DNA of 64,000 nt from Streptomyces lavendulae subsp. lavendulae. Lineage in GTDB: Bacteria > Actinomycetota > Actinomycetes > Streptomycetales > Streptomycetaceae. The stretch is taken from assembly GCF_002803845.1 (NCBI RefSeq), contig NZ_CP024985.1, forward strand, positions 2,914,001 through 2,978,000. Direction: 5' to 3'. Below, piece after piece: positions 12,088 through 21,893 of the stretch (position 1 is the first letter of the stretch; the number at the start of each line of letters is the position of its first letter). The notes below the pieces were generated by a model that worked only from the letters and a program-made list of their open reading frames with translations, did not search any database and had not been told where the DNA came from. The translations under genes and the position numbers were made by a program.

Positions 12088-12782
12088 CGGCCGGGCCTGA
12101 CGGTCAGGTCGTTGACCTCGGCGTCGCGCGGGAGGTCCACGGCCATGACGATGGTGGTCGCCACCGACTCGGGGTCGATCCAGCGGGCGGGGTCGTACTC
12201 CTTGCCCTCCTGGGAGTGCACCTTGGCCTGCATCGGGCTTGCCGTGCGGCCCGGGTAGACCGAGGTGACGCGGATGCCGTTCGGCTTCTCCTCGGCGCGC
12301 AGGGAGTCGGCGAGGGCCTTGAGGCCGTGCTTGGAGGCGGCGTAGGCGCTCCAGTCCGCGTGGGCGGTGAGGCCGGCGCCGGAGTTCACGAAGACGACGG
12401 TGGCCTTGGAGGCCCGCAGGGTGGGCAGCAGCAGCCGGGTCACCTCGGCGGGGGCGATCAGGTTGACGTTGAGCTGCTGGTGCCAGGTCTTGGGGCGCAG
12501 ATCTCCGACGGGTCCGAGGTCGACGATCCCGGCGATGTGCAGGAGGGAGTCGATCCGCTCGGGGACCGGCTGCTTGGAGAAGGCCCAGGACAGCCGGTCG
12601 GGATCGGCGAGGTCGCCCACGAGGGTCCGCGCGCCGGGGTAGCGCTCGACGAGCTGCCGGGCGCGGGCGGCGTCGCGGGCGAGCAGGACGAGGTCGTCGC
12701 CGCGGGCGTGCAGGCGGGCGGCTACGGCGGCGCCGATGCCGGATCCGGCACCGGTGATCAGGTGAGTAGGCATACGGCCCAT
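12084..12782 (-). CDS. Short-chain dehydrogenase/reductase
   Basis: A 232-residue classical SDR. It has the NADP(H)-binding glycine motif TGAGSGIG near the N terminus, the structural NVN segment and the catalytic YAASK with an upstream Ser (VNSGAG). Substrate unknown. It is the first gene of a two-gene operon with the MetE-like protein, overlapping it by four bases. The start could also be the ATG three codons later (12773). The ribosome site is weak for both. The catalytic set is complete, so an active oxidoreductase is expected. Confidence 0.9.
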   Translation of the reverse strand: MGRMPTHLITGAGSGIGAAVAARLHARGDDLVLLARDAARARQLVERYPGARTLVGDLADPDRLSWAFSKQPVPERIDSLLHIAGIVDLGPVGDLRPKTWHQQLNVNLIAPAEVTRLLLPTLRASKATVVFVNSGAGLTAHADWSAYAASKHGLKALADSLRAEEKPNGIRVTSVYPGRTASPMQAKVHSQEGKEYDPARWIDPESVATTIVMAVDLPRDAEVNDLTVRPGR

Positions 12783-12841
12783 GCTCGCACCCCGCGGACG
12801 GCGCCGGCCCCGCCACCCGCGGCCGGCCGGCGGGGGCGGGC

Positions 12842-13186
12842 TCAGAGGCCGGCGGACCCGCGGAGGGCGGCGGCGGTCCTCGTGGCGTCGTAGCCCGCCG
12901 GAACGCCCTCGACGAGGAGGATGTCGCCGGGGATGTGGCGGCTGCGCAGGGGGAGGATCTCCTGGTAGGCGGGGGACGCGTACCAGGCCCGGGCGCGCTC
13001 GATGTCCGGGAAGGCGATGATCACGAGGTCGCCGGGGAAGGAGCCCTCCAGGACCTCGACCGGGTTGCCGTGGACGAGGAAGCGGCCCTCGAAGGGATCC
13101 ATGGTCGACTGGATCTCCTCGATGTAGCGCAGGACGTCCTCGTTCATGGTCTCGGGACGGATGTGGCCGATGGCGTACGCGGTCAT
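12842..13186 (-). CDS. DUF1330 family protein
   Basis: A 114-residue dimeric alpha/beta-barrel-type protein of the DUF1330 family (ferredoxin-like fold). It shows the family landmarks GRFLVHG and ERARAWYASPAYQEILPLR. The ATG at 13186 is preceded by GGGGGAA at good spacing, which settles the start. Function unknown. It lies downstream of, and reads the same way as, the GlxA-type regulator, from which a 53-bp gap separates it. Confidence 0.9.
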   Translation of the reverse strand: MTAYAIGHIRPETMNEDVLRYIEEIQSTMDPFEGRFLVHGNPVEVLEGSFPGDLVIIAFPDIERARAWYASPAYQEILPLRSRHIPGDILLVEGVPAGYDATRTAAALRGSAGL

Positions 13187-13239
13187 GGTCGTTCCCCCTG
13201 TCGACGGGCCCGGTGTTCCGGGCCGCTGGAACGATCCTG

Positions 13240-14286
13240 TCAGCGGGCGGCGGCCGGGGCGATTACCTCCGGGGTCATCTCCGGAGTCGTCTCCGGGGCC
13301 GTCTGCGCGACCGCCTCCGGCCGCGCGGTGTGCGGGCCGAAGGTGCGGCGGTAGGCGATCGGGGAGACCCCGAAGGCGGTCCGCATGTGCTGGCGCAGGG
13401 AGTTCGCCGAGCCGAAGCCGGACCGGTGCGCGACGAGGTCGACGGGCAGGTCGCTGGACTCCAGCAGCTGGCGGGCGATCTCCAGGCGCTGGCCGGTGAG
13501 CCACTGGACGGGGGTCATGCCGACCTCGTCGCGGAAGCGCCGGGTGAAGGTGCGCAGGCTCATCCGGGCGTGGGCGGCGAGCTCGGCGAGGGTGATCGGC
13601 TCGGCGAGGCGTTCCAGGGCCCAGGCGCGGGTGGCGGTGGTGGTGGCGACGGTGGGGGCGGGGACGGGGCGGTCGATGTACTGGGCCTGGCCGCCGTCGC
13701 GCCAGGGCGGTACGACGCACAGCCGGGCGGCGCGGTTGGCCACGGCGGTGCCGTGGTCCTGGCGGATCATGTAGAGGCAGAGGTCGACGCCCGCGGCCAC
13801 GCCGGCCGAGGTGAGGATGTCGCCGTCGTCGACGAAGAGGACCTCCTCGTCGAGCCGGACGCGCGGGAAGCCCCGCTGGAACTCGGGGGCGTGCAGCCAG
13901 TGCGTGGTGGCGGGCCGGCCGTCGAGCAGACCCGCGGCGGCGAGGACGTAGGAGCCGGTGCAGAGGGAGACCAGCCGGGTGCCGGGCCGGATCGCGGCGA
14001 GGGCGTCGACGAGCGCCTGCGGCAGGGCCTCGCCCCGGGCGAGCTCGTCCATGGCGTGCGTGGGCGGGATGATCACGGTGTCGGCCGCGGCGAGGGCCTC
14101 GGGGCCCGCCGAGACGCCGATGGTGAAGCCCGCGTCGCTGGTCACGGGCCGGCCGTCGGCGGTGCAGACGGTGAGCTCGTAGAGCGGGTTCCCGGCGTCG
14201 TCCTGGGCGTTGCCGAAGACCCGGGAGGGGATCCCGAGCTCGAACGGGGGGACGCCTTCGAGGGCGAGTACGGCGACACGGTGCAT
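13240..14286 (-). CDS. GlxA/FtrA family transcriptional regulator (DJ-1/PfpI + AraC)
   Basis: A 348-residue regulator with an N-terminal DJ-1/PfpI-like domain (residues 1 to about 190) and a C-terminal AraC double helix-turn-helix (about 215-320, with LAELAAHARMSLRTFTRRF). The nucleophile-elbow position reads VSLCTGSYVLAAAG, so the Cys is kept, as in many members that are not enzymes. The C terminus carries a short repetitive tail (APETTPEMTPEV). The gene is divergent from a quinone-oxidoreductase-like gene with 115 bp between them, so it probably controls that gene and perhaps the DUF1330 gene behind it. The ligand is unknown. Confidence 0.93.
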   Translation of the reverse strand: MHRVAVLALEGVPPFELGIPSRVFGNAQDDAGNPLYELTVCTADGRPVTSDAGFTIGVSAGPEALAAADTVIIPPTHAMDELARGEALPQALVDALAAIRPGTRLVSLCTGSYVLAAAGLLDGRPATTHWLHAPEFQRGFPRVRLDEEVLFVDDGDILTSAGVAAGVDLCLYMIRQDHGTAVANRAARLCVVPPWRDGGQAQYIDRPVPAPTVATTTATRAWALERLAEPITLAELAAHARMSLRTFTRRFRDEVGMTPVQWLTGQRLEIARQLLESSDLPVDLVAHRSGFGSANSLRQHMRTAFGVSPIAYRRTFGPHTARPEAVAQTAPETTPEMTPEVIAPAAAR

Positions 14287-14401
14287 GGCCAGATCCTGTC
14301 ACATGGTGGCCGGACGGCCAATACCGTGCGGTCGGGGCAGCGGCCAGAGTGGACCCGTCGGCCGGTGGTACCGGCACGGAAAGCCAGCAAGGAGATATTT
14401 C

Positions 14402-15325
14402 ATGCGCGCCGTCGTCGTCAGCAAGTGGGGCGGACCCGAGGTCCTCGTCGAGACCGAGGCCGAGCGTCCCGAGCCCGGCATGGGCGAGGTGCTCGTCCGG
14501 GTCCACGCGGCCGGGGTGAACCCGGTGGACTGGAAGACCCGCGAGAGCGGCGGCCTGATCCCCTGGGGGCCGGTCCCGGCGGTCGGGTGGGACGTCTCGG
14601 GCACCGTGGAGGCCGTCGGACCGGGCGTGACCCTGTACCGGGCGGGCGACGAGGTGTACGGGATGCCCCGCTTCCCGCAGCAGGCCGGAGCGTACGCCGA
14701 GTACGTGACCGCCCCCGCCCGGCACCTCGCCCGCAAGCCCGCCTCGCTGAGCCACGTGGAGGCGGCGGCCCTGCCGCTGGCCGCGCTGACCGCCTGGCAG
14801 GCGCTGGTGGACACCGCCGGGGTCTCGGCCGGGCAGCGCGTCCTGGTGCACGCCGCGGCGGGCGGGGTCGGCCACCTCGCCGTGCAGATCGCGAAGGCCC
14901 GGGGCGCGTACGTGATCGGCACGGCGAGCGCCGGCAAGCACGAGCTGCTGCGCGCCCTCGGCGCCGACGAGGTGATCGACTACCGCACCACCGACTTCGA
15001 GGACGCGGTCGCGGACGTGGACGTCGTCGTCGACGCCATCGGCGGGGACCACGGGGAGCGCTCGCTGAAGGTGCTCAGGCCCGGCGGGCACCTGGTGACC
15101 CTGCCCGGCCCGGACGGTCTCCCGGCCGACCCGGGTGGCGTGCACGCCTCCTGGGTCCTGGTGGAGCCGGACCTGAAGGGGCTGGAGGAGATCACGGCCC
15201 TGGTCGAGGGGGGTCTGCTCAAGCCGCTGATCGACACGGTGCTGCCGCTGGAGCAGGCCGCGAAGGCCCACGAGATCGGCGAGCGGGGCCGCACCACGGG
15301 CAAGATCGTCCTGACCGTCGCCTGA
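14402..15325 (+). CDS. NADP-dependent zeta-crystallin/quinone oxidoreductase-like protein
   Basis: A 307-residue medium-chain dehydrogenase without the catalytic zinc ligands, of the zeta-crystallin/quinone oxidoreductase group. The N-terminal GroES-like domain includes AGVNPVDWKTRE, and the nucleotide-binding motif AAAGGVGHLAVQIAK lies near residue 160. The ATG at 14402 has a near-perfect AAGGAG ribosome site. It is divergent from the GlxA-type regulator, which suggests regulation by it in response to a small molecule. Substrate unknown; quinones or reactive aldehydes are typical for the group. Confidence 0.92.
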   Translation: MRAVVVSKWGGPEVLVETEAERPEPGMGEVLVRVHAAGVNPVDWKTRESGGLIPWGPVPAVGWDVSGTVEAVGPGVTLYRAGDEVYGMPRFPQQAGAYAEYVTAPARHLARKPASLSHVEAAALPLAALTAWQALVDTAGVSAGQRVLVHAAAGGVGHLAVQIAKARGAYVIGTASAGKHELLRALGADEVIDYRTTDFEDAVADVDVVVDAIGGDHGERSLKVLRPGGHLVTLPGPDGLPADPGGVHASWVLVEPDLKGLEEITALVEGGLLKPLIDTVLPLEQAAKAHEIGERGRTTGKIVLTVA

Positions 15326-15395
15326 GGGCGGTGGTCCCGCCCGCCGCCCGCACCCGGGACGGGGTGGGGGCGGGAGCGGGAGCGGGACGCCGGGG

Positions 15396-16529
15396 TCAGA
15401 CCGCGGCGGCCGCGGCCTTGGTGGTGGTGGCGATGGTGGCGGAGCCGACCACGCGGGTGCCGTCGTAGAGCACGATCGCCTGGCCGGGGGCCACGCCGCG
15501 GACCGGCTCGGTGAAGGTGACGCGCAGCTCGCCGTCCACCGTCTCGGCGAAGACCTCGGTCTCGCCGCCGTGGGCGCGCAGCTGCGCGGTGTAGGTGCCG
15601 GGGGCGGCGGCGGCGGAGCCGCACCAGCGGGGGCGGATCGCGGTGAGGGCGCTGACGTCGAGGGCCTCGACGGGGCCGACGGTGACCGTGTTGTTCACCG
15701 GGGAGATGTCGAGGACGTAGCGGGGCTTGCCGTCGGGGGCGGGGTGGCCGATCCGCAGGCCCTTGCGCTGTCCGATGGTGAAGCCGAAGGCGCCCTCGTG
15801 GGTGCCGACCTTCTCGCCGTTCTCGTCGACGATGTCGCCCTCGGCCTTGCCCAGGCGGTTCGCGAGGAAGCCCTGGGTGTCGCCGTCGGCGATGAAGCAG
15901 ATGTCGTGGCTGTCGGGCTTCTTCGCGACGGCCAGGCCGCGCTCCTCGGCCTCGGCGCGGATCTCGTCCTTGGTGGTGAGGGTGTCGCCGAGGGGGAAGA
16001 GGGCGTGGGCGAGCTGCTTCTCGTCGAGGACGCCGAGGACGTAGGACTGGTCCTTGGCCATGTCGGAGGCGCGGTGCAGCTCGCGGGTGCCGTCCTCGTT
16101 CAGGACGACGGTGGCGTAGTGGCCGGTGCAGACGGCGTCGAAGCCGAGGGCCAGGGCCTTGTCGAGCAGCGCCGCGAACTTGATCTTCTCGTTGCAGCGC
16201 AGGCACGGGTTCGGGGTGCGGCCGGCCTCGTACTCGGAGACGAAGTCCTCGACGACGTCCTCGCGGAAGCGCTCGGCGAGGTCCCAGACGTAGAAGGGGA
16301 TGCCGATGACGTCGGCGGCGCGGCGGGCGTCGCGGGAGTCCTCGATGGTGCAGCAGCCGCGGGCGCCGGTCCGGAAGGACTGCGGGTTCGCGGAGAGCGC
16401 CAGGTGGACGCCGGTGACGTCGTGCCCGGCTTCGACCGCTCGGGCGGCGGCGACGGCGGAGTCCACGCCACCGGACATGGCGGCCAGGACGCGAAGGGGG
16501 CGGGCGGTGCGCGGCAGGTTCTCAGTCAT
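15396..16529 (-). CDS. mnmA: tRNA-specific 2-thiouridylase
   Basis: MnmA (377 residues) thiolates U34 of tRNA(Lys/Glu/Gln) using sulfur relayed from a cysteine desulfurase. The PP-loop SGGVDS is at residues 19-24. The catalytic cysteines are seen at about 112 (NPCLRCN) and 211 (DICFI). The GHYAT segment and the C-terminal beta-barrel are present. A cysteine desulfurase gene lies close by at 17330-18493 on the same strand, fitting a sulfur-relay pair with the amidase gene inserted between them on the opposite strand. Confidence 0.97.
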   Translation of the reverse strand: MTENLPRTARPLRVLAAMSGGVDSAVAAARAVEAGHDVTGVHLALSANPQSFRTGARGCCTIEDSRDARRAADVIGIPFYVWDLAERFREDVVEDFVSEYEAGRTPNPCLRCNEKIKFAALLDKALALGFDAVCTGHYATVVLNEDGTRELHRASDMAKDQSYVLGVLDEKQLAHALFPLGDTLTTKDEIRAEAEERGLAVAKKPDSHDICFIADGDTQGFLANRLGKAEGDIVDENGEKVGTHEGAFGFTIGQRKGLRIGHPAPDGKPRYVLDISPVNNTVTVGPVEALDVSALTAIRPRWCGSAAAAPGTYTAQLRAHGGETEVFAETVDGELRVTFTEPVRGVAPGQAIVLYDGTRVVGSATIATTTKAAAAAV

Positions 16530-16597
16530 AGCACCGTCCAGGGTACGGGGAACCGGGCGGGGTCACGGCGCGTTGTCGGCTGTGGGGGGTGGATCAC

Positions 16598-17326
16598 ATG
16601 GCGGAGCAGGGGACGAAGGGTCCGGCGGAGCCGGGGAAGCGCACGACGGGCCGGACCCGCAGGGCGGTGCTCTTCGGCGGGATCGGGGTGCTCGGGGCGG
16701 CGGCGCTCGTGGGCCGGGAGGAGATCGGGCGGGCCTGGTGGCTGCTGCCGGGCGTGCGCAAGCCGCGCAAGGAGGGTGAGCTGGACCACGCGGGGGCGAG
16801 CTGGACCGCGGCCTCCCCGGCGAACTGGCGGATGGCGGACCGGCCCGACGACTACCGCATCGACCGGATCGTCGTGCACGTCACCCAGGGCAGTTTCGCG
16901 TCCTCCGTGGACGCCTTCAAGAACCCGTTCCACAAGGCCTCGGCGCACTACATAGTGCGCCAGGACGGGCACGTGGAGCAGATGGTGCGCGAGCTGGACG
17001 TGGCCTTCCACTCCGGGAACCGCTCGATGAATGAGCGCAGCGTGGGCATCGAGCACGAGGGGTTCGTGGACCGGCCGCAGGACTTCACCGACGCCCTGTA
17101 CGCGGCCTCGGCCCGGCTGGCCGCCGATGTCTGCCGGAGGTACGGCATACCGGTGGACCGCACCCACTTCCTGGGGCACTCCGAGGTCCCGGGCGCCGAC
17201 CACACGGACCCGGGCCCCCACTGGGACTGGGACCGCTACCTCGGTCTGGTCCGCGCCGGGCTCACGGTGACCGCCGCGACCGCCGCGACCGCCGCACCGG
17301 CCGCCGCTTCGCCCGGTCCTGGATGA
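16598..17326 (+). CDS. Tat-exported N-acetylmuramoyl-L-alanine amidase (amidase_2/PGRP fold)
   Basis: A 242-residue exported enzyme that cleaves the MurNAc-L-Ala bond of peptidoglycan. The N terminus has a twin-arginine signal (RTRRAVLFGG followed by a hydrophobic core). The amidase_2 domain covers about residues 85-225, with zinc-ligand histidines in VVHVTQG and in the late GHSEV...DHTDPG region. The ATG at 16598 is chosen over the GTG three codons earlier because GGGGGGTGG sits just upstream. The Ala-rich C-terminal tail is low-complexity. The gene ends 3 bp from the stop of the convergent cysteine desulfurase. Confidence 0.92.
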   Translation: MAEQGTKGPAEPGKRTTGRTRRAVLFGGIGVLGAAALVGREEIGRAWWLLPGVRKPRKEGELDHAGASWTAASPANWRMADRPDDYRIDRIVVHVTQGSFASSVDAFKNPFHKASAHYIVRQDGHVEQMVRELDVAFHSGNRSMNERSVGIEHEGFVDRPQDFTDALYAASARLAADVCRRYGIPVDRTHFLGHSEVPGADHTDPGPHWDWDRYLGLVRAGLTVTAATAATAAPAAASPGPG

Positions 17327-17329
17327 GGC

Positions 17330-18493
17330 CTAGCTGAGGCCCGCCGTACGGGCGCGTTCGACGGCCGGGCCGATGGCGGCGGCCACCGCGGCGACGTCCT
17401 CCCGGGTGGAGGTGTGGCCGAGGGAGAACCGCAGGGTGCCGCGGGCCAGCTGCGGGTCCGTGCCGGTCGCCAGCAGGACGTGGCTGGGCTGGGCGACGCC
17501 CGCGGTGCAGGCCGAACCGGTGGAGCATTCGATGCCCTGGGCGTCCAGGAGCAGCAGCAGGGAGTCGCCCTCGCAGCCGGGGAAGCTGAAGTGGGCGTTC
17601 GCGGGGAGGCGGTCCTCGGGGTCGCCGCCCAGGACGGCGTCGGGGACGGCCTCCAGGACGGCGCCGATGAGCTCGTCGCGCAGCGCGCCGACCTCGGCGG
17701 CGAAGCGTTCGCGCCGCTCGGCGGCCAGTACGGCCGCGACGGCGAAGGCCGCGACGGCCGGCACGTCGAGGGTCCCGGAGCGGACGTGCCGCTCCTGGCC
17801 ACCGCCGTGCAGGACGGGGACGGGGCTCTGGTCACGGCCGAGCAGCAGCGCGCCGATGCCGTAGGGTCCGCCGATCTTGTGGCCGCTGACCGTCATCGCG
17901 GCGAGGCCGCTGTCGCCGAAACGGACGTCGAGCTGTCCGAAGGCCTGGACGGCGTCGGAGTGCAGCGGGATACCGAACTCGCCCGCGATGGCAGCCAGTT
18001 CACCGACCGGCATGACGGTGCCGATCTCGTTGTTGGCCCACATGACGGTGGCCAGGGCCACGTCCTCGGGGGCCCGCTCGACGGCCTCGCGGAAGGCCTC
18101 GGGGTGGACCCGCCCGTAGCGGTCCACGGGCAGGTACTCGACCCGCGCGCCCTCGTGTTCGCCGAGCCAGTGCACGGCGTCGAGGACGGCGTGGTGCTCC
18201 ACGGGGCTGGCGAGGATGCGGGTGCGGGCGGGGTCGGCGTCGCGGCGGGCCCAGTAGAGGCCCTTGACGGCGAGGTTGTCCGCCTCGGTGCCGCCCGCGG
18301 TGAAGACCACCTCGCTCGGGCGCGCGCCGAGTGCCTCGGCGAGGGACTCGCGGGCCTCCTCGACGGTACGGCGGGCCCGGCGGCCGGCGGCGTGCAGGGA
18401 GGACGCGTTACCCGTGACGGCGAACTGCGCGGTCATCGCCGCAGCGGCTTCCGGGAGCATCGGCGTGGTCGCGGCGTGGTCGAGGTAGGCCAT
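17330..18493 (-). CDS. Cysteine desulfurase (NifS/IscS type)
   Basis: A 387-residue PLP enzyme that takes sulfur from cysteine to form an enzyme persulfide and alanine. It has the N-terminal YLDHAATTP, the PLP lysine K206 in [10 protein letters not shown], and the active-site Cys in the loop CSTGSAC (C329). Given mnmA nearby, it likely supplies sulfur for tRNA thiolation, perhaps also for Fe-S clusters. It is convergent with the amidase gene and has no obvious IscU or other Fe-S scaffold next to it. Confidence 0.95.
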   Translation of the reverse strand: MAYLDHAATTPMLPEAAAAMTAQFAVTGNASSLHAAGRRARRTVEEARESLAEALGARPSEVVFTAGGTEADNLAVKGLYWARRDADPARTRILASPVEHHAVLDAVHWLGEHEGARVEYLPVDRYGRVHPEAFREAVERAPEDVALATVMWANNEIGTVMPVGELAAIAGEFGIPLHSDAVQAFGQLDVRFGDSGLAAMTVSGHKIGGPYGIGALLLGRDQSPVPVLHGGGQERHVRSGTLDVPAVAAFAVAAVLAAERRERFAAEVGALRDELIGAVLEAVPDAVLGGDPEDRLPANAHFSFPGCEGDSLLLLLDAQGIECSTGSACTAGVAQPSHVLLATGTDPQLARGTLRFSLGHTSTREDVAAVAAAIGPAVERARTAGLS

Positions 18494-18640
18494 GATCCCC
18501 CGATTCTACGAGTCCCCGGGCGCCGGGTTCCCCGGGGTACGCGCGGCCGGGACGGCCGGTGGCGCGCGAGCGCGGCGCGACCCGGGCCACGGTCGGGGCC
18601 ACGGGCCGCGCCGGGGTCGCGCGCGGAGCCGCGCCGGGGG

Positions 18641-19495
18641 CTACGGGCGCGGGGCGCGGGCCAGCTGGCGGGACTGGGCCACCAGGCGGTCGGCGGAGTC
18701 CCAGACCTCGGCGTCCTCCTCCAGGAAGCCGCCGGCCAGGTTGCGCGTGACGATGCCCACCCGCAGCGGACCGGGGGCCGGGCGGCAGCGGATGTGGGTG
18801 GTCAGCTCGACGGTCGGGGCCCAGCCCAGCAGGCCGAGGTCGAAGGCGGTCGGCGGGAGCGCGTCCACCGCGAGCAGCAGCGACAGCGGGTCGGCGTCGC
18901 GGCCGTCGGCCAGCTCGAACCAGGCCCGCATCTCGCCCTTCCCGGACGGCGCGCCGACCGCCCAGCCGGCGGTCGCCGGGTCCAGGCGGAGCCGGAGCCG
19001 GTCCACGATGGCCGAGCTGCCGGGGATCGGCGCCGGGCCGGCCTCGGCGCCGAGGCAGTCCTCGTAGGGCGGGATGACGGGCGGCTTCGCCACCGTGTGC
19101 ACGGTGTCGGGGAGGCCGTCGAGGTCGCCGTAGGAGGCGAGCACACGGATGCGCTCGACCTCGGCGCCGTTCTCGTCGAACTGGAAGAGGGAGGCCTGGC
19201 CCGTGGAGAGGTTCCGGCCGGCCCGCACGACCTGGGTGCGGATCACGGCGGGGCCTGGCACCGAGGAGGTCAGGTAGTGGGCCGAGACGGTGAAGGGGTC
19301 CGGGTGCGGCAGGGCCGCGGACAGGGCCCGGCCGACCAGGGCCAGCAGATAGCCGCCGTTGACGGCGCTGATGATCGTCCAGCCTGCGGAGAGTTCCGCG
19401 TCGTAGACCCCGGGCTCGCCCGCGCGCGGGGCGATGGTGGTGTCGCGGTCGAATTCGCTGTCGCCGATGGTGGCCTGGGCGGCTGTGTGTGACAT
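18641..19495 (-). CDS. Acyl-CoA thioesterase family protein (TesB-like double hotdog)
   Basis: A 284-residue protein with the arrangement of TesB/thioesterase-like (4HBT_3) proteins, which hydrolyse acyl-CoAs. The first hotdog has GWTIISAVNGGYLLALV and DPFTVSAHYL. The second carries the LAGGFLEEDAEVWD segment near the C terminus. The ATG at 19495 is preferred over a TTG seven codons upstream. A perfect 6+6 bp inverted repeat lies 21-38 bp upstream of the start, suggesting direct repression. No beta-oxidation genes are adjacent. Confidence 0.85.
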   Translation of the reverse strand: MSHTAAQATIGDSEFDRDTTIAPRAGEPGVYDAELSAGWTIISAVNGGYLLALVGRALSAALPHPDPFTVSAHYLTSSVPGPAVIRTQVVRAGRNLSTGQASLFQFDENGAEVERIRVLASYGDLDGLPDTVHTVAKPPVIPPYEDCLGAEAGPAPIPGSSAIVDRLRLRLDPATAGWAVGAPSGKGEMRAWFELADGRDADPLSLLLAVDALPPTAFDLGLLGWAPTVELTTHIRCRPAPGPLRVGIVTRNLAGGFLEEDAEVWDSADRLVAQSRQLARAPRP

Positions 19496-19515
19496 GGCTC
19501 GAAAATACACCTGCA

Positions 19516-19533
19516 AGCTACTAAGCGGTAGCT
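19516..19533. promoter_or_regulatory. Inverted repeat at the thioesterase promoter (operator candidate)
   Basis: AGCTAC-TAAGCG-GTAGCT is a perfect 6-bp inverted repeat with a 6-bp spacer, centred about 30 bp upstream of the thioesterase start. On its plus-strand side a T-rich run follows, but no plus-strand gene ends there, so an operator is more likely than a terminator. The size suits a TetR- or MarR-type dimer. The regulator is not in the immediate neighbourhood. Confidence 0.45.
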
Positions 19534-19571
19534 TTCTTTTGCCGGGCGGGCCGGGCGGGACCGGGCGGGGC

Positions 19572-20228
19572 CTACGGCTCCTCGGCGACCGCGGAGCGGC
19601 GGTTCCATGCCAGCGGGGCCCGCCAGTGGTAGCGCATCGCGAGCAGCCGCAGGACGAAGGTGGTGACGATGGCGACGCCGGTGGTCAGGGCGTTGAGCAC
19701 CTCCAGGCCGATGAAGACGGCCACCATCGAGGCCCCGACCATGGCCGGGACGGCGTACATCTCCCGGTCGCGCAGCAGCGAGGGGACCTCGTTGACGAGG
19801 ACGTCGCGCAGGACGCCGCCGCCGACGGCGGTGGCCAGGCCGAGCGCGGCGGACGCGGTCAGGCCCAGGCCGTACTCGTAGGCCTTGGTCGTGCCGGTGA
19901 CGCAGAACAGGGCGAGGCCGGCGGCGTCGCAGACGTTGATGGCCCGGTTGATCCGCTGCACCTCGGGGTGCAGGAAGAAGACGATCGCGGCGGCGACCAG
20001 CGGCGTCACGAAGAAGCTGAGCTGGCCGAAGGCGGCGGGCGGCACGGCGCCGATGACGAGGTCGCGGAAGAGGCCTCCGCCGAGGGCGGTGACGAGGGCG
20101 AGGACGGCGATGCCGAAGACGTCGAAATTCTTGCGGACCGCGAGCAGGGCGCCTGCCAGGGCGAAGACGAAGATGCCCGCGAGGTCCAGGGCGTGCTGGA
20201 CGTCGGGCGGGAAGAGATCGTGGAGCAC
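19572..20228 (-). CDS. TRIC-type (UPF0126) cation channel family membrane protein
   Basis: A 218-residue membrane protein with about seven hydrophobic helices arranged as two similar halves. The paired signatures are ALGGGLFRDL and AVGGGVLRDV, the glycine-rich motifs of trimeric intracellular cation (TRIC) channels. Bacterial members conduct monovalent cations. The GTG at 20228 (product begins VLHDLFPPDVQHALDLAGIF) matches the family N terminus. The frame stays open for 76 more codons upstream, but that part is made of the 22-bp repeat array and is not protein-like. Confidence 0.9.
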   Translation of the reverse strand: MLHDLFPPDVQHALDLAGIFVFALAGALLAVRKNFDVFGIAVLALVTALGGGLFRDLVIGAVPPAAFGQLSFFVTPLVAAAIVFFLHPEVQRINRAINVCDAAGLALFCVTGTTKAYEYGLGLTASAALGLATAVGGGVLRDVLVNEVPSLLRDREMYAVPAMVGASMVAVFIGLEVLNALTTGVAIVTTFVLRLLAMRYHWRAPLAWNRRSAVAEEP

Positions 20229-20258
20229 CCCGCCATTGTCGCCCGCCGCGAACGCCGG

Positions 20259-20346
20259 TGGCTCCGCCGGTCGGGACGAGTGGCTCCGCCGGTCGGGACG
20301 AGTGGCTCCGCCGGCCGGGACGAGTGGCTCCGCCGGCCGGGACGGG
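20259..20346. repeat. Tandem 22-bp repeat array, four copies
   Basis: Four head-to-tail copies of a 22-bp unit, TGGCTCCGCCGGTCGGGACG plus AG, with only C/T and A/G changes between copies, followed by a partial fifth. The array begins about 30 bp upstream of the TRIC-family start. The TGGCTCCGCC core recurs in the rest of this spacer and resembles the GC-rich intergenic repeats common in Streptomyces. Confidence 0.85.
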
Positions 20347-20392
20347 TGGCAGCCGGAGCCGGGGCGCGTGGGGCCGCATCCCGCTCCCCCAC

Positions 20393-20491
20393 GCGACGGC
20401 CGCCCCGGCCGGGTGGCTCCGCCGGCCGGCGTCGGCGGGCCGCACCCGCCGGGCACGCGCGACGGCCGCCCCGGCCGGGTGGCTCCGCCGG
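20393..20491. repeat. Direct repeat of about 33 bp, 66 bp apart
   Basis: Two identical copies of a ~33-bp segment (20393-20425 and 20459-20491) beginning GCGACGGCCGCCCCGGCCGG and ending GGTGGCTCCGCCGG. They share the core of the neighbouring 22-bp array. The region between and after them is made of related GGTGGCTCCGCC and GGCGGAGCC blocks. Confidence 0.75.
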
Positions 20492-20617
20492 TCGCACGTG
20501 CGGCGGAGCCGGTGGTGCGGCGGAGCCGGGGCTGCGTTGCGGGCCGCCGGAGCCCCCGGGGGTGGCTCCGCCCCCGGACCCCCGCGCCTCGAACGCCCGC
20601 GGGGCTGGTGTGGGTGT

Positions 20618-20650
20618 GGCGGGGCCCCGGGTGTGACCCGGGGCCCCGCC
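20618..20650. terminator. 15-bp perfect hairpin downstream of the peptide-transporter operon
   Basis: A perfect 15-bp stem (GGCGGGGCCCCGGGT and its complement) with a 3-nt loop, about 170 bp beyond the last gene of the minus-strand ABC transporter operon. Probable terminator of that operon. The rest of the spacer up to 20819 is GC-rich, C/G-run sequence without a gene. Confidence 0.65.
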
Positions 20651-20819
20651 CGGGGGCGGTGGGTCCGTCCGCTACTCCGGACCCGCCACCCCCACGTCTG
20701 ACCCGCCCGCGGGCACCGCCCCGGCAGGGGCGAGGGGACCGTCGCGAACCCCGCCGCCCCCGCAGGCACCGCCCGGCAGGGACACCGCCCGCCCGGGGCA
20801 GTGCCCGGCAGGGCAGGGG

Positions 20820-21889
<1,070 letters not shown>

Positions 21890-21893
<4 letters not shown>

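Noticed and set aside
16530..16597. Small RNA or leader between mnmA and the amidase gene
   Set aside because: The divergent gap is short and holds only promoter-like sequence; nothing structured stands out.
20259..20346. 22-bp repeats as a CRISPR array or replication iterons
   Set aside because: Units are directly adjacent without unique spacers, no cas or rep gene is near, and the core is a common Streptomyces intergenic repeat.
20229..20456. 76-codon extension upstream of the TRIC-type channel
   Set aside because: It is the 22-bp repeat array read as protein; the family N terminus starts at the GTG at 20228.
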